Shown here one piece after another: positions 10,778-22,901 of a stretch of 64,000 nt of DNA; within the stretch, counting starts at the first letter, position 1; the number at the start of each line of letters is the position of its first letter. The translations under genes and the position numbers were made by a program. The DNA comes from Vermamoeba vermiformis (taxonomy: Eukaryota; Tubulinea; Echinamoebida), in the NCBI GenBank assembly GCA_045837725.1, contig JBEWZL010000178.1, positions 62,001-126,000 of the forward strand, read 5' to 3'. The notes under the pieces were generated by a model, which was not told the DNA's origin, did not search any database, and saw only the letters and a program-made list of their open reading frames with translations.

Positions 10778-12554
10778 TTACTTATTATTGTTCTTTGTTT
10801 TTTTTACTTTCCTTTCGTCTTTCTTGTCTGAATTTCTTTTTCTCTTATTATCTTTCTTAGGTTTGTGAGCTGGCACTTCAAAATTATCTAAGTCAGAATC
10901 TTGCACTTCCTGCAAATGCAAATCATTAAGGTAGTTTTCATTCCTCAATGGCTCAAGTGAAATGTCAAGATGCAATTCTGTTAAAGCTGGGTCATTCAAC
11001 TCTTGGCTATCTCCACTCTTTAAGCCAGTGGTTACCTGGTGGATGTTAAATTATTTGAATTAAGCATATTAGGATACCATTAGTATATGGGTCACTGTAG
11101 TATGATTGATGAACTCTTTCAAAATCCAGTAGGCAGTATTCCTCTTGTTAAGTTTGTGCTCAATAAATTCCTGTACAAACTAGTTGATAACTAATAACAT
11201 GAACAAGCAGGTGTACCTGACATTCATCAATGTTCAGAAGTGTGACAGGAGAGGATGTTGGTACATTTTGATATAGATCCTCATTGTAAGGGATGTCACT
11301 TGTTGTGGCCACATACAGTTCCCACAGTGCTTGCAAGTCAGAAGGACGTTTTGGAAGGCTGGCAATAACTTCATTGATTGACTGTAAAGAGATTGCCCTG
11401 CCCTTAATCAGCAGGTTTGGCTTAATGTTGCAAATTGCATCATACACAATTGACAAGCAGATGGCTGTTGGATTTTCTTTGTTGTTGCTGTATTTTGCAG
11501 CAGATGTTGTTATAATTCTCTGTTGGGATATTGCTTTGTGAAGCTGACCAAGGAATTTCAAGTGATTTTCAATGTCTTCAATGTCAATTGTTATCTCATC
11601 AGGTCTGTGCCTTTTGTATAATGCTTTTCTAGTGCTCATATCAACCCTTAATAATGAATGTAAACCAAATTTTGCTTTTTGAACTTGAGATAAGCTGAAC
11701 AGGAAAGAATAGATAATGTCTTGATTGCAGAAAGCTCTAATTGCCCACTCCATCATAAATTGAGTTTTGCCAAACCCTGGACTGGCCACAACAATAGCGT
11801 GTGTTGGCTTTGAACTGTGTTTAACATTTTCTGAGACAGGGTAATTTAAATAGCAGTCTGATATTAGATCAAGTATTGCTTGTTCTTGATTGTAGAAAGG
11901 AGGCTCTTTTGTCCCCAGCCATGAAGGAACAAACAAACTACCAGTTGGTATCCAATAAGTAATGCCAAGCTCTGGTACTGTGATGGTGGGTCTGTTCAGC
12001 TTTTTTGTCACAACTTCTCCAATCTGTTGCACCGTTTCAAATTGTGCTAATTCTATGAATTCCAGTATGTCAGGTAGTGTGACTTGCTTTGCTTCAGGTG
12101 AAATTTCACTCTCATGACGTTTGTTAAGCTCTTTGCCATTAGTGCTTGTCCTTTGCTTCACTCTTCCTGCTTTGTCTGATTCTGTGGCAAGGAAGTACAA
12201 TTAGGGCTTTGAATTCAATCGTTGAAAAAGAATTTCCGCAGAAAGCGTACCTGGCTCTGCCAGAGACTTCAGTTTTTTAATCTCAGCCCACAGCTTTCGC
12301 GAGTGCGTGTCAATTAGGCTCAGACTCTCTTTCAGGTCTGCCCTGTCTTCGTATAGTAGCAATATCGAGCCATCAATTTCGTCGTCGATAATTATTCCCA
12401 CGCTTTTATCGACAGCTGATTGTCCTTTTGGCGACAAATTGGCAAAGTTCAAAACGTGTCGTACCCAATCAGCCACTTCTTTCGCTGTCCTTTCGGTTAC
12501 TGGCTTCGTTGCGACGGTCGTCTGATTCAAGTCGTCTGTTCTCCGTTTAGTCAT
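10778..12554 (-). CDS. SAM-like domain plus P-loop NTPase, Crinkler-like layout, with CpG-poor 3' exons
   Basis: ATG at 12554 starts MTKRRTDDLNQTT. Exon 1 (to about 12250) encodes a SAM-like fold: ADWVRHVLNFANLSPKG, EIDGSILLLYEDRADLKESL, HSRKLWAEIKKLKSL. An intron with GTACGC donor joins it to exon 2 (SDKAGRVKQRTSTNGKE...), which holds Walker A ASPGFGKTQFMMEWA and Walker B VTLLNIDECQ about 200 residues later. Two short exons follow: EFIEHKLNKRNTAYWILKEF..., then a tail with a Lys/Arg-rich, NLS-like end (KPKKDNKRKRNSDKKDERKV). About 550 residues. The short header, STAND/AAA-like NTPase and variable tail recall Crinkler-type proteins, but no nuclease tail is visible; the family assignment is tentative. 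Base composition changes sharply at the first intron (see findings). Confidence 0.6.
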
Positions 12555-12977
12555 TAGTTAAGACTATTGCATTTCGTTTTTGGTTGTTTTATATGTAAAT
12601 AGGAGATACTAATTTATTTACGTTATAGTTAGTTTATTAAAGATTAATTTGCATTAAAATCACCTGTTCCGAATAATTATCAATATAGCGAATTAAATAT
12701 TGGCATTATTTCCTAGTTTATTAGATAATTGATGGCGCCATAAATAATTCTGCTTATTTTTGCTTTTTTGGCGGCATTAGGCCAATTTATTAAAATTCGA
12801 TTACCTCGGGTCTCCATGACATTTTAAGTTATACATATAACGACCGAATCCTACACTGCTGATATCGATTTTACGTTGTGTTCGAAATCGTGGGCAAGAA
12901 TAAATAGAATTTTCCTCGGCTAAATTGATTTGTAATTCAATCAGTGAAGGTACCATCCAAACCATAAAGATAAATAC
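12555..12977. other. Divergent promoter region
   Basis: A 423-base, AT-rich gap between the start of the NTPase gene (minus) and the lipase start (plus). The minus-strand frame at 12801-13070 overlaps the lipase first exon and is not credible as a gene. No RNA gene or repeat seen. Confidence 0.5.
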
Positions 12978-14840
12978 ATGTCTAATACCGGCCCCAATCG
13001 TGCCTCGTCGGTAAGAAATGAAAAAGAATCGATCTACTTTCACCTTATTCAACTCTGACTTTCTCGCCACAGTGGCTCGGAGGATTTCTCGGAACGGTTG
13101 CCGAAAAAATCGTACAGAAAGCTGATGAATTAAGCAATAGTCCTGTCGTCAAGGGTATGCCAGATCAATTTTTTCAAATTTTTTTTGCAATTCTTTGACC
13201 ATATTTTAATTCTTCTTATGGATATTTCATCATTAAAATACTAATCAAGAAATAATATTAATTAATTGTGATTTTTAGAGGTCATCAAACAAACTGTCGA
13301 GATCGGATCCAACATTGTGGACATTACTAGCGCTTCAGGTATGCTAAACGCCAATATAATAATATCCTCAATATCCCTATATTTATTTCAGCCGTTATTG
13401 AATTTGCAATAAAACGGATCAACCCAATCTAACGAAAATTCCATCAGCCAAAATCAACAGCGAAATGCAAGTGCTATTAAAAAATCCCGATAGTATAGTC
13501 AAAGATATGCCCTTCTTTCAATTAAGCGAGCTATGTTCTTGGCTCGCTACTCGCGCCTACGACGAATCCACATCCGAACCAACAATTTCATACAGCCCAG
13601 CCGTACAATTAACACCACACTATAAGCAAGTCGTGAATATACTCGACAAGCATATGTTCTGGTTTGTGGCGCACGATGCGAATCGAAATATTGTTTACAT
13701 CGTATTTAGAGGCACCAATGTTGCCGGCGATATTTTTATCGATTTGTATGCAGATCTGGCTGTCGTAAGTCACTAAATAATTCATTATACATATGCTAAT
13801 TTGATATAATAGCACGATATGGCCCCAGATTTCTTGGTTCATAAAGGAATTCAAGTCGCACTTCACAACGAAATTAAAGCGATTGAAGAAGCGATCGAAA
13901 AATATCCCGTCAACGAAAAAACTTATTTTGTAATGACCGGTAAGCTCTGATAATACTACTATATATTTATATTATTACGCTTGGAGTCATTCTCCGATGA
14001 ATTTTTATGGTTTTGGATCTGATCGTTTATTTGTCTATTGTTAGGTCACTCGCTTGGTGGAGGCGGTGCTATTCTATGTCATAATTATATGCGTCTATTC
14101 GGAAAATACAAAAATAATCGCATGATCACCATTACATTCGGTGCGCCTTTGGTCATTGCGCCTAAACTCGGCAGTAAGTCTCATTCATGAAATTACATCT
14201 TCTCGCAAACGATGTAAATAATTACACTAATACTATAATAACGTGCTTTAACCGTTGCAAAGAATAATTGTTCGCGTGGATCGAGATCTTGGTGGATCTA
14301 ACGCCTTATTTTCAGTGTGGTCAGAGACGATGCAGAAGGTCTCTAAAGAGGTTCATTGCTTCGTTCATAACGCAGACGTAGTTCCAAGACTACTAGGCAA
14401 TGAATATATGAAGCTCTCGCCGAAGGTCCTTGAATTTTTGAAGCAAGTTATCTCCGGAGGAAATCCGTCAGAAGCGAGATTGTTATTGCAAAAATTCTTA
14501 GAAAACAGTGATAAGCCTAATTTTATGGATATATTGGGCGGATATAGGCCTTTTGGCGAGTATTATCTGCTCTTCGATAAAGATCAGGTCATTCGCGCTC
14601 AAACGGATCAAGACAAACGAAACATAGTTGCCTTTGCATCACTCGTACGTAACTATATTAATTCACTATACGATTACCATATAAAACTAACGCTACTGTT
14701 TTTAGTGGAATTTCGGTATTGTGACTGAACCGAGAAAAATGCTCGATCATCATGGCATGAATTTGTACGCCGATTTCATTCGTGACGTTGTTAAGAACTT
14801 AAAGGCCTCTAATGCAAATAATAATAGCAACAATAATTAG
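12978..14840 (+). CDS. Class 3 (fungal-type) lipase
   Basis: ATG at 12978: MSNTGPNRASS, then an intron and WLGGFLGTVAEKIVQKADEL. The core has IVYIVFRGTNVAGDIFIDL (oxyanion/strand region of Lipase_3), FLVHKGIQVAL, and the nucleophile elbow MTGHSLGGGGAI (Ser of GHSLG). FVHNADVVPRLL supplies the catalytic Asp region and MLDHHGMNLY the likely catalytic His near the C-terminus. Intron joins used: 13339-13447 (acceptor CCATCAG after a CTAAC) and about 14174-14320 (acceptor TTTTCAG). No signal peptide, so probably a cytosolic or membrane-associated acylglycerol/phospholipid hydrolase. Ends in an Asn-rich tail, TAG at 14838-14840. About 400 residues, normal for the family. Confidence 0.85.
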
Positions 14841-14996
14841 AACCGTGTAATGTATAAATGAAGCTTTGACCAACTTTGCGTAACACGCAGATCCATTTAC
14901 TTTCGCACTTGCCTGTATTATGTAATATTTCTTCCTATAATAACGTATTTTTTAATTACAATTTAGAGGTTAATTAATAATATAGACACTCTCCGA

Positions 14997-15944
14997 TTAG
15001 TCCAGTTTTTTGAAAGGTAAATAATAGAGCAGATCTATCGACGGACTCTCTGTTGCGCGATTAAGCCAAATTAGCATATTATGACTTCTATATTATCTTA
15101 TTAACACATACCATAGCCCAATGATGTTAAAGCGGCCGTAATTTGTCCTCTGTGATGAGTTCCGTGGTTAAACACGTGATCCAAAACCGGCCCTAACTCA
15201 CTACAAAAGAATTAACATTTGCAACAGTAATATATACGATACTGTATATTGGAATATATATTTGCGAGTTCTAAATTATTGAATATTAGGACATTTTTTG
15301 TTCGTACCGTTGAAGTTGAAATCCATGCGAATCAGTGTAAGTGAATTCAGCTTTTAATTTTTCTTCATTCAAGCCTTTGACGAACTCGAGCCATTTATCA
15401 GCCTATTACATTATTATTAATCAAATTGGTACGACAGAATCTCGATCGAGGTTGATCTGGGAAAGATCGAAGTACTTACGCCAATTAAAATCTCTTTTTT
15501 AATTTCCTCCCAATTGTCAAGTAAAACTTGATCCAATCCAGTCATTTTAATTTGATTTTGAGTCACACGACCGTACCAAAGGCGATCGACAAGTAGAAGA
15601 TCTGATAGGAATAAATAATTACGGTCATATTGGAAATAAAATAAATATTTATATGCCACTTTTAATTTTAGTGCGCTAAATTCAAATAAAAATTGACACT
15701 GGTTTGTAAAAAATTACTAAATATCGTGCATACGATTGAAAGTCCCATGAATGCTCTTGAAAAATAAGCCAATGTCTTTTCTATAATCTTCATCCTTAAT
15801 TTTATCCGTTGCTGCAAAGAGGTGCTCAAAGGCCCACTATGAAAGAAGTTAGATCTCGGCACACACACATCTTGCTTATTGCTTCGTCCGAACTACCTTA
15901 TGATATTCGGCCATACGAATAAAATGACGCACGTATTCGGACAT
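14997..15944 (-). CDS. DinB-like metal-dependent enzyme
   Basis: ATG at 15944: MSEYVRHFIRMAEYHK, then WAFEHLFAATDKI. Motifs fit the DinB four-helix bundle: FKSIHGTFNRMHDI followed by LLLVDRLWYGRVTQNQIKMT, and late ELGPVLDHVFNHGTHHRGQI. The His residues of HGTFN and NHGTHHRG are the usual metal ligands. The tail reads SHNMLIWLNRA and ends LPFKKTG, stop at 14997-14999. Six or seven short exons; about 165 residues, standard length. The family includes bacterial thiol- and damage-related enzymes; the substrate here is unknown. Converges with the lipase gene (156-base gap). Confidence 0.75.
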
Positions 15945-17337
15945 TTTGTTGTTGTTCAATTACCTACATGAATATTCGAATTTGATTTTATTTATTGTGC
16001 GCACGTGAAATCATTCCACAACCACTGTGTAACTGTGCAATTAAATGCAATTGGTAAAATAACAATTAATAAACTAACAAACCTTGTTAGTTGGTCTGAG
16101 GTTCGAGTATCAAAGTAACCACTTGGTGGTGAAGAGGTTGAATTATTACTGGAACGAGCACTTCAAGAGTACGTACGCTAGCATCATATTTAAAAATTAT
16201 TGTTACCATTTCGACAAATAAGTAAATACACCAAATTAATTAATTTTCAAATCTGTCATTGCCGCTTTTCTTTTTTGTTGCACTGCTTCTGCAACTCAAT
16301 TTTTTGTCAAAATATTAATCATTAAGTAATGACACGTATGATTTAATATCTTTATGTAGTCATTTTTAGCTATTGATAGCGGGAATTTTTTTTACACCTC
16401 GGAGTATATCTTGTTCGATTCGGAGCTATTTAACGGCCTATTTATATATGTCACGTTTTGCACTTAGTTAATTAATCAATCAATCGCGATTAGATTAAGA
16501 TTTTGTGCGTTTTAAAAAACACAGGTGTGCATCCAAGCAGATTTGCGGCAGTTTACGCTTTGAAAGCGTCCTTTTGAGCATTACATGCGACAATAGTAGT
16601 CGCAGTAATGAATGAGACAATATTGCCAACCGCTTTTTGTCTACTTTAACGAAAAGTCAAAAAAATTGATATTTTCTAGCGGATCTCTGATTTTTTCTGG
16701 ATTTCTAATGAATTAGATATTCGGAAAACGATTTTCACTGATGGAACAACAGTCTACAAGTAAATGGAGCGTAAAATAATGTATTGAAATGACGATTCGC
16801 TTAATCTCGAGACACACGGATTTTCAGACCGCGATTAAATATGTGAAATCAGCGCCGTTTATGCGTTTGCTGTCGCTATGTATACACCAGTACCCATATA
16901 ATCATCATATTTCCAATTAAAAATTAAAAACGAATTGATTGAAGAGAATTGAAACCGGGGTCGGATCGAATCTGCCTTGTACTTTTCGGTTGCAGCCAAT
17001 CCGTGGCACAAAAATTTGCGAGTTTTCTAGCCGATCAACCAATCAGCGCGTGAGCAATGCCTGATATTTTTTTGAATTTCGTTTTGCTTTAACGTCATTG
17101 GCCCGATCGGAAATTTGCCAAATTAATCAGCAACAAAAAAGCAAGCCGCTCAATTTCATTTTTTTAAACCTACCCTTCATATTGACAAGACTCTAGCCGT
17201 CGTTGATCTTTTTCTTTTCGAAGAGACCTCGCAGTCAAATCTCCTACTTCCCAAGCAGACAGATTTGCCTTCGAGTTAGCGCTTCATATTACGCGAGAAA
17301 CTATAGTAATATTTATATATATTTTTTACTACCTATC
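15945..17337. other. Large divergent intergenic region
   Basis: Nearly 1.4 kb between a minus gene and a plus gene, the longest gene-free stretch apart from the tRNA region. AT-rich; holds both promoters and long leaders. A perfect inverted repeat ACGCTTT-G-AAAGCGT lies at 16555-16569. The small frame starting at 17203 is an upstream, in-frame extension of the F-box/Kelch gene and looks like leader, not protein. No tRNA or open gene seen. Confidence 0.5.
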
Positions 17338-19179
17338 ATGGCTTCTACCGCACCTCCCGCGTTGCGAACTTTCTCGCTTTTCGATCATCTCCCCGAAGAG
17401 ATGAAAATGGAGTGCTTCTCTCACCTCAAAGAAAAAGACCTGTGCAGATCTGCTGCCGTGTGCCGTCGCTGGAATAATTTGGCCACTGATAATGCCCTCT
17501 GGCCTGAATACTTCAAATCCTTCGATCCTCCCGCTGCCAAGGCCCAACAAGTCCCTAACCCACGTGTGTGCCATAGCGCCGTGGTCTATAACAACAAAAT
17601 GATCATATTTGGCGGTCACAATCCCTTGCCTGGTAAGAGAATAAAGCTTAACCGACTACATCTCCAAATTTACTAAATTGATTATCTCCGCTAGGATCAA
17701 ACTTTATCAGCGACGTTAAGAACGAGATGTTCGAATTCTCTTTGGGTATGTATTATTTAATCGCAAAAATGCTTCCAAATCTTCGTTTCGTGCAAAAACA
17801 GGATTTGCACCGGCCCGCACGGATCAATTTTAATTATTGCTGCTTTTTGATTCTTCGACTCCAAATTTCTGTGTTTAATATTATGATGATATTTAATAGC
17901 AAATTTATCGCGTTATGTGCCCGATCTAACTTTGAATCCGGATTTAGAAACTGGCGAATGGACCAACATTACCAATGACCAAATGCCTGCCCGCACCGAG
18001 CATGCTTCTGTTATGCACCAATCAAAAATGTACATTGTTGGCGGATATTCAAGCCAACAAGGTTACCGCAACGACATTATTACTTATGACTTCGGTACGA
18101 ATCTAAATTCTCCGCAAATGCTGAACTTGCTTATTTACATTTTTGTATATCAGAAACTAAGCAAGTGAACAAGATTGAATGCAAAGGATCAGTTCCTCAA
18201 GGTAGATCCGCTCATACTGCCGTTGTTTACAATAACGACATCTACATCTTCGGTGGATGGAACGGCGGCGCTTCAAACAACGAGTTCTATCGTTATAACA
18301 TTGGTACGTCCTATTCTCCATATTTCCTTATCTAAGCAAACGCATGTATTTCAAATTCAAAATTTCCGCTTGTGGATTTGACTTAAAAAGGTTCAAACGC
18401 TAATCCTCATGCGATTGTAGTTCGCGACGAATGGACCGCAGTTACTGGTACTGGTGAAGCTCCTGCTCCTCGTCGCTCTCACTGCGCTTGCGTCTACGGC
18501 AATGCCATGTACGTTTGGGGTGGATTCAACGGCACTGAGAACTGTGCCTCAACTTTGCACAAATTCGACTTTAGTAAGTATATTAATAGAATATAGTAAT
18601 GAATTGATATTTTAAGCCTTCTTGTCGACGTGGCGTTGAATTTATCGATTTTTTGATAAACCGCCGCGAAATTTCGTACTAATTGCGTTACAAAATTGCG
18701 TTGAATTTAACTCCTGCTACTTGAAAATAACTAATATAGTCATTTACTAATATATTATCGTTAATTAAAGTCACAAAGCGCTGGTCTGTTGAGCCGATCA
18801 AGGGCATCCCGCCTTCAGGTCGATCTCGCGCTCGTGTTGTTCAATACAAGAACAAGATGGCTATCTTCGGAGGGTATGTATATAATCACCATATGAATAC
18901 TTAATATAATACCTGAAATACTAAAGTGTTTGCCGCAATCAAAGCTGGGATCGAGTAAATCACTTCAGTGATTGGCACGAATTCAACTTTGAGCGCCGAG
19001 AATGGAAGAAAAAAGACATTTCTCTGCTCAAAGAAGGTATTGGACAACACTCCGCTGTCATGCATATGAACAAGGTCTACGTCTTTGGAGGCTACTACGC
19101 GCAACAAGCTAAATCTACTAACGCGCTTTGGGCTTACTGCTTGGGTCACTTGGGCAAGGAGCAACAAGAGACTGCTTAA
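17338..19179 (+). CDS. F-box/Kelch-repeat protein
   Basis: ATG at 17338 (MASTAPPALRTFSLFDHL). An F-box follows: LPEEMKMECFSHLKEKDLCR, then SAAVCRRWNNLATDNALWPE. From about residue 75 come Kelch blades with the GG and Tyr/Trp landmarks: PRVCHSAVVYNNKMIIFGGH, ARTEHASVMHQSKMYIVGGY, GRSAHTAVVYNNDIYIFGGW, PRRSHCACVYGNAMYVWGGF, GRSRARVVQYKNKMAIFGG, and GIGQHSAVMHMNKVYVFGGY. That gives six visible blades, enough for a propeller. Ends GHLGKEQQETA, TAA 19177-19179. Probable SCF substrate receptor. An alternative start at 17203 would add 45 residues of poor quality. Confidence 0.9.
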
Positions 19180-19619
19180 TATAGATGCATTTCTATATTT
19201 AGCAATCTATCCTCTTGGAGTTCTGTTCCCATCCAAGCCCGATCCAGATTCCCAACGGTAAATCCAACCGAAAAAATAACTACAAAAACAAAACAAATAT
19301 ATGATTATCTGGTATTCAATATGGTCACCTTTTATATATCGTCGTGTTTATAACTCGATCACGGAGAATACTGGCGATCACATCCAACCAAACCACTCCC
19401 TTGTAATTAGCCGTCTTGTATTTCTAAACCTTGTATGATTTGTGCGTTCTTAGTGTTAATAAATAGAACTATTTAATAATAGCGAAATGTGACTTTCAAT
19501 TCACACACTGGACTCTGATTACTTCGACATCCAATTCCGAACTTGCCATTTTTTCTATTCATTCAGATTTTAATTTGAAATCAATAGCCACAAATCACTA
19601 TAACCTTATTCGATTAACG
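19180..19619 (+). other. 3' UTR and promoter spacer
   Basis: Holds the 3' UTR of the F-box/Kelch gene, with AATAAA at 19458-19463, then the promoter of the secreted-protein gene. Nothing else seen. Confidence 0.5.
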
Positions 19620-21209
19620 ATGGCTAAATCTGTCGTGTCATCACTCGTATTGCTCGGTAAGTTTTCAACTGTCAAGTTAAATTTAAGTACATCCCGCGTC
19701 ATATTTATTTTTAATAAAATAACCTTATCAATAAATTGATATATTAACCGAATAATTTTATCATTTATATCATGTTAATGTTAGGCCATTCTGCGCGAAA
19801 TTGTTTCAAAAAATCTTCGCGAACCCAATTTGTGTATTAACTAATTATTTCAGGACTTATCTGCGCTACTATTGCTAGCCCGGCCTTGTATTCTATGCAA
19901 ATATCATGCCTCGGGTGGCTCTGCGAAAGTGTCAAGCTTGATCTCGGCACTTTGGATTCCGTATCTGGCTCCTTTGCTCTTTTAACAAACGTCGTTGGTA
20001 AGATTTGCTATAATGATCTATTATATTTATTTATGTTAAATCCCTCTTATAGCCAAGGCTGACTATTACGACGTCTGGAGTTCAGTTCGACTTTCCTCGC
20101 AATCAGCGGATCTGAGCATGTACTACTACGCCATCATTAACTACAAGACTAATGTCCCTACACTATACGCTGTTAATGTCGTCACCAAGAAAGTCACCGT
20201 GGTAAGTTATGCCGTCTATAAATCTTTTAAGTGTCAAAGTGTCATCAAATGTCATTCATTAACGACGCTCCAAATATAGAAAAAACTTCCCACGACTGTC
20301 ATGCGTCAAACTTTGAGCTCGATTACTGGTGGATCTGCCAGCCAATTGTTCGCTGTTTACGGAAACGTTTTTACTGTCATTGACTTGTCTTCCGGATCCA
20401 TCTCGAAGCAATTCAACGTACGTCCCTATAATATACTATTACTCCTCATAGTATTTTAACACTATTGATCAGTTGTGGACCACGAGCACTCAATACAACA
20501 GCACTGGCATCACTACTTTTGACAGCACTTCGAACACCGTGTACGTTGACGCTGTCAACTCCGAATGCGAATACATTTTCTCTGCAAATGTCAAGACTGG
20601 TGCTGTCGTGCAATCACCCTGCAACTCCGTAAGTGAAATTTCATCGTGTCGGGCTATTGTATCGTGCTAAGTAGTGATGTAGTTGACCACACCGTTCTCT
20701 TGGCAATTGGTCTACTTGGCTCCCTATAACGGTGCATTCATCAGCTTGAGTACCGCTCTTATGGGCAACAACCTCGGAAATTTCTACGTCAATGCAACTT
20801 TTGGAAGGTACGCGCAACCCGGGGTCAAACCTCATTTCACATTTACTGATCGTTTGTTCTAGCAACTATTTGGACTTCCAAGACTTCGCGGGCATCAATC
20901 TCGCTCCTTCTGATTGTAAGTAATAATGCGCATTTGCAAGGAGGAAGCGTTTTTGCTGACATTTGAGATCCGGATCTGCATAGCAATTCGTTACCGAATG
21001 AACGTTTATTAATTACGACTGATTTAGTCACCCGATGCAATTTGTTCGATCCTCAAGCAGGCATGTTCTACACAATTGCCTCACCATTCAACGGCAACGG
21101 CGACACCAACAGTTACCTCGCCTCGTTCACTATTCCTGCTGGCAATGTCAACGCTCAGCCAGCGATCAATGGAAATTTCGAGGGCTTCCAACGCATTAGA
21201 ACCAACTAA
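19620..21209 (+). CDS. Secreted or surface protein, probable beta-propeller, unknown function
   Basis: ATG at 19620 (MAKSVVSSLVLLG, then LICATIASPALYS) gives a clear signal peptide with cleavage near ASPA or LYS. Eight or so exons follow. The mature part is rich in Thr/Ser/Asn/Tyr and in short strands of the form xLYAVNVVTKKVTV, LFAVYGNVFTVIDLSSGSI, TVYVDAVNSECEYIFSANV. These look like irregular propeller blades. The C-terminus ends GFQRIRTN, TAA at 21207-21209; AATAAA at 21226-21231. No membrane anchor. No named family recognised. Confidence 0.75.
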
Positions 21210-21322
21210 CCTAGTTGTGCCTAGCAATAAATAGTCACTACACTTATGAATTTGACGAATGTCAAAAATTTCAAATAAATCGTTTTTGCCGAAACCTTTT
21301 TCTTCAATTAGAAGCGCACAAT

Positions 21323-22107
21323 ATGACCACCACAGCTCCAGAGTGCAATTACTTATTTAAGGTAACGAGATGCTTCCACGGCTGACTCTAGTTTTGACGT
21401 TCCACTTTATTTAGTATCTCCTTGTAGGCAGCACAGGAGCAGGCAAGACTTCCTTTCTAAATAGATATTTGCACGGTTATTTCACCGAGAATTTCGTCTC
21501 TACCCTTGGCTTAGAAATGAAAGACGTAAGTGCTTGCACCGTTATTTGAAAATGAGCTAAATGTTTCTTTTGACAGAAATTAAAAATAATTCAATCTCCT
21601 GATACATTAAAAACGATTAAATTACAAATATGGGATCCCACTAATCAAGAAAGGTAGGATCCAAGACGAAAAAACTTTCTGCCTTACGTTTGTCGCCTAT
21701 TAATCACATACTATAGATTTAAAACAATAACCTCCTCTTACTATCGTGGCGCTCATGGTATAATGGTGTTATTCGACTGCACGGATCGCGAAAATTCTTT
21801 CAAACAAGTTCCGGCTTTATTTCAAGAGATTGCTCGTTACACGAACGACAACGTTCAAAAAATATTAGTAGCGACTAAAATAGATTTAATCGAGAAGCGA
21901 CAAGTACCGTACGAAGAAGGAAAACAATTAGCGGATCATTTTGGCGTTCCGTACATTGAAACGAGCGCCAAAAATAATACCAATATAAACGAAGCTATAC
22001 TAACGCTTACTCGCGATGTGGAAAGAGTTGTCGAGAAGCAGCTGCCAAAAACAGCACGAACAACACCGACGGCGCCATCAAAATGGACTCGCTGCCTAAT
22101 TTTGTGA
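21323..22107 (+). CDS. Atypical Rab-family GTPase with a CaaX-type end
   Basis: ATG at 21323: MTTTAPECNYLFK, then YLLVGSTGAGKTSFLNRYL (G1), FVSTLGLEMKD (switch I, TLG for TIG), LQIWDPTNQER (G3), FKTITSSYYRGAHGIMVLFD (Rab switch II/YYRGA), VATKIDLIEK (G4, TKID for NKID) and IETSAKN (G5). The C-terminus is Thr/Pro-rich and ends TRCLIL, a CaaX-type prenylation box. G3 is WDPTNQE, where Rabs have WDTAGQE; the Ala-Gly of the motif are lost but the Gln-Glu remain, so hydrolysis may be altered. About 205 residues, four introns. Likely a vesicle-traffic GTPase with unusual nucleotide cycling. Confidence 0.85.
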
Positions 22108-22306
22108 ACAGTGAGTTGGAAATAAACTGTAATATACAGAAAAATAGCTGTTTCAACGTACTAAGCGCCTTTATTTTTTTGTCAGTAAAGCAAATGCTGC
22201 TTCGTCCCGGTAAACACAAAAAAATCGCATCAACTTCGTTATAGTTACCAAAACTTACAAAAGAGGTCGACAAAAACAGATTCTGCTCCAGATCGCAAAA
22301 AGATAC

Positions 22307-22386
22307 GACACCAGCAGGATTTGAACCTGCGCGGGCATGCCCATTTGATTTCAAGTCAAACTCCTTAACCGCTCGGACATGGTGTC
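22307..22386 (-). tRNA. tRNA-Ser (anticodon UGA)
   Basis: On the minus strand the 80-base sequence begins GACACCA and ends TGGTGTC, a 7-bp acceptor stem. The A box reads TGTCCGAGCGG, the anticodon loop CTTGAAA gives UGA, the long variable arm is TGGGCATGCCC, and the T arm is GGTTCAAATCC. The long variable arm is typical of tRNA-Ser. No intron. Confidence 0.93.
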
Positions 22387-22817
22387 TATTGTTGAAGGAC
22401 AGAGCGGGAGGAAGCGGATCAAAAGCGTGTTTTTTGAGCTTGTATGGCTGACTTTGGCAGACAAAAATTAGCAACGGTGCTTACATATCTACTTACAATT
22501 ATTTGAACCTGTTATTGAAATTTGGCTGTAATAGTTGAGAAAAAATTCGACAAATCCAGATTTGCTCGTTTGTGAACCCAAAAAAACAAACAACGACGCT
22601 GCATCTTCACAAAATTGTGAGCTTAAGGCTGTAGTATTTCACACGCACAAAGGTATTGATTTTTCACCGGATGATAGCGCAGACAATCGTCGCGGATCAG
22701 CAACAAGCTCCTGTTAAAGAAAAAAAAGTAAGTTGATTGTTGCGCTCAGGGATAAGCAGGAATACAAACAAAACAGAGCATGAGGAAGGGAGCTCGGGCA
22801 AAAAAAATTAATTGCTT

Positions 22818-22901
22818 GCACCCAGTGGGATTCGAACCCACGCGGAGTTACCCCCATTAGAACTTGAGTCTAACGCCTTAGACCAACTCGGCCATAGGTG
22901 C
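22818..22901 (-). tRNA. tRNA-Leu (anticodon CAA)
   Basis: On the minus strand GCACCTA...TGGGTGC form the acceptor stem (one T:G pair). A box TGGCCGAGTTGG, anticodon loop CTCAAGT giving CAA, variable arm GGGGGTAACTCC, T arm GGTTCGAATCC. 84 bases, class II tRNA, no intron (many eukaryotic tRNA-Leu(CAA) genes have one). A downstream T run would serve as the Pol III stop. Confidence 0.93.

Noticed and set aside
12801-13070. Minus-strand frame of 89 codons
   Set aside because: It overlaps the first exon and first intron of the lipase gene and shows no domain or plausible composition.
22535-22717. Plus-strand frame of 60 codons ending SSC
   Set aside because: It begins with TTG, has no upstream exon that I can join with confidence and no recognisable motif.
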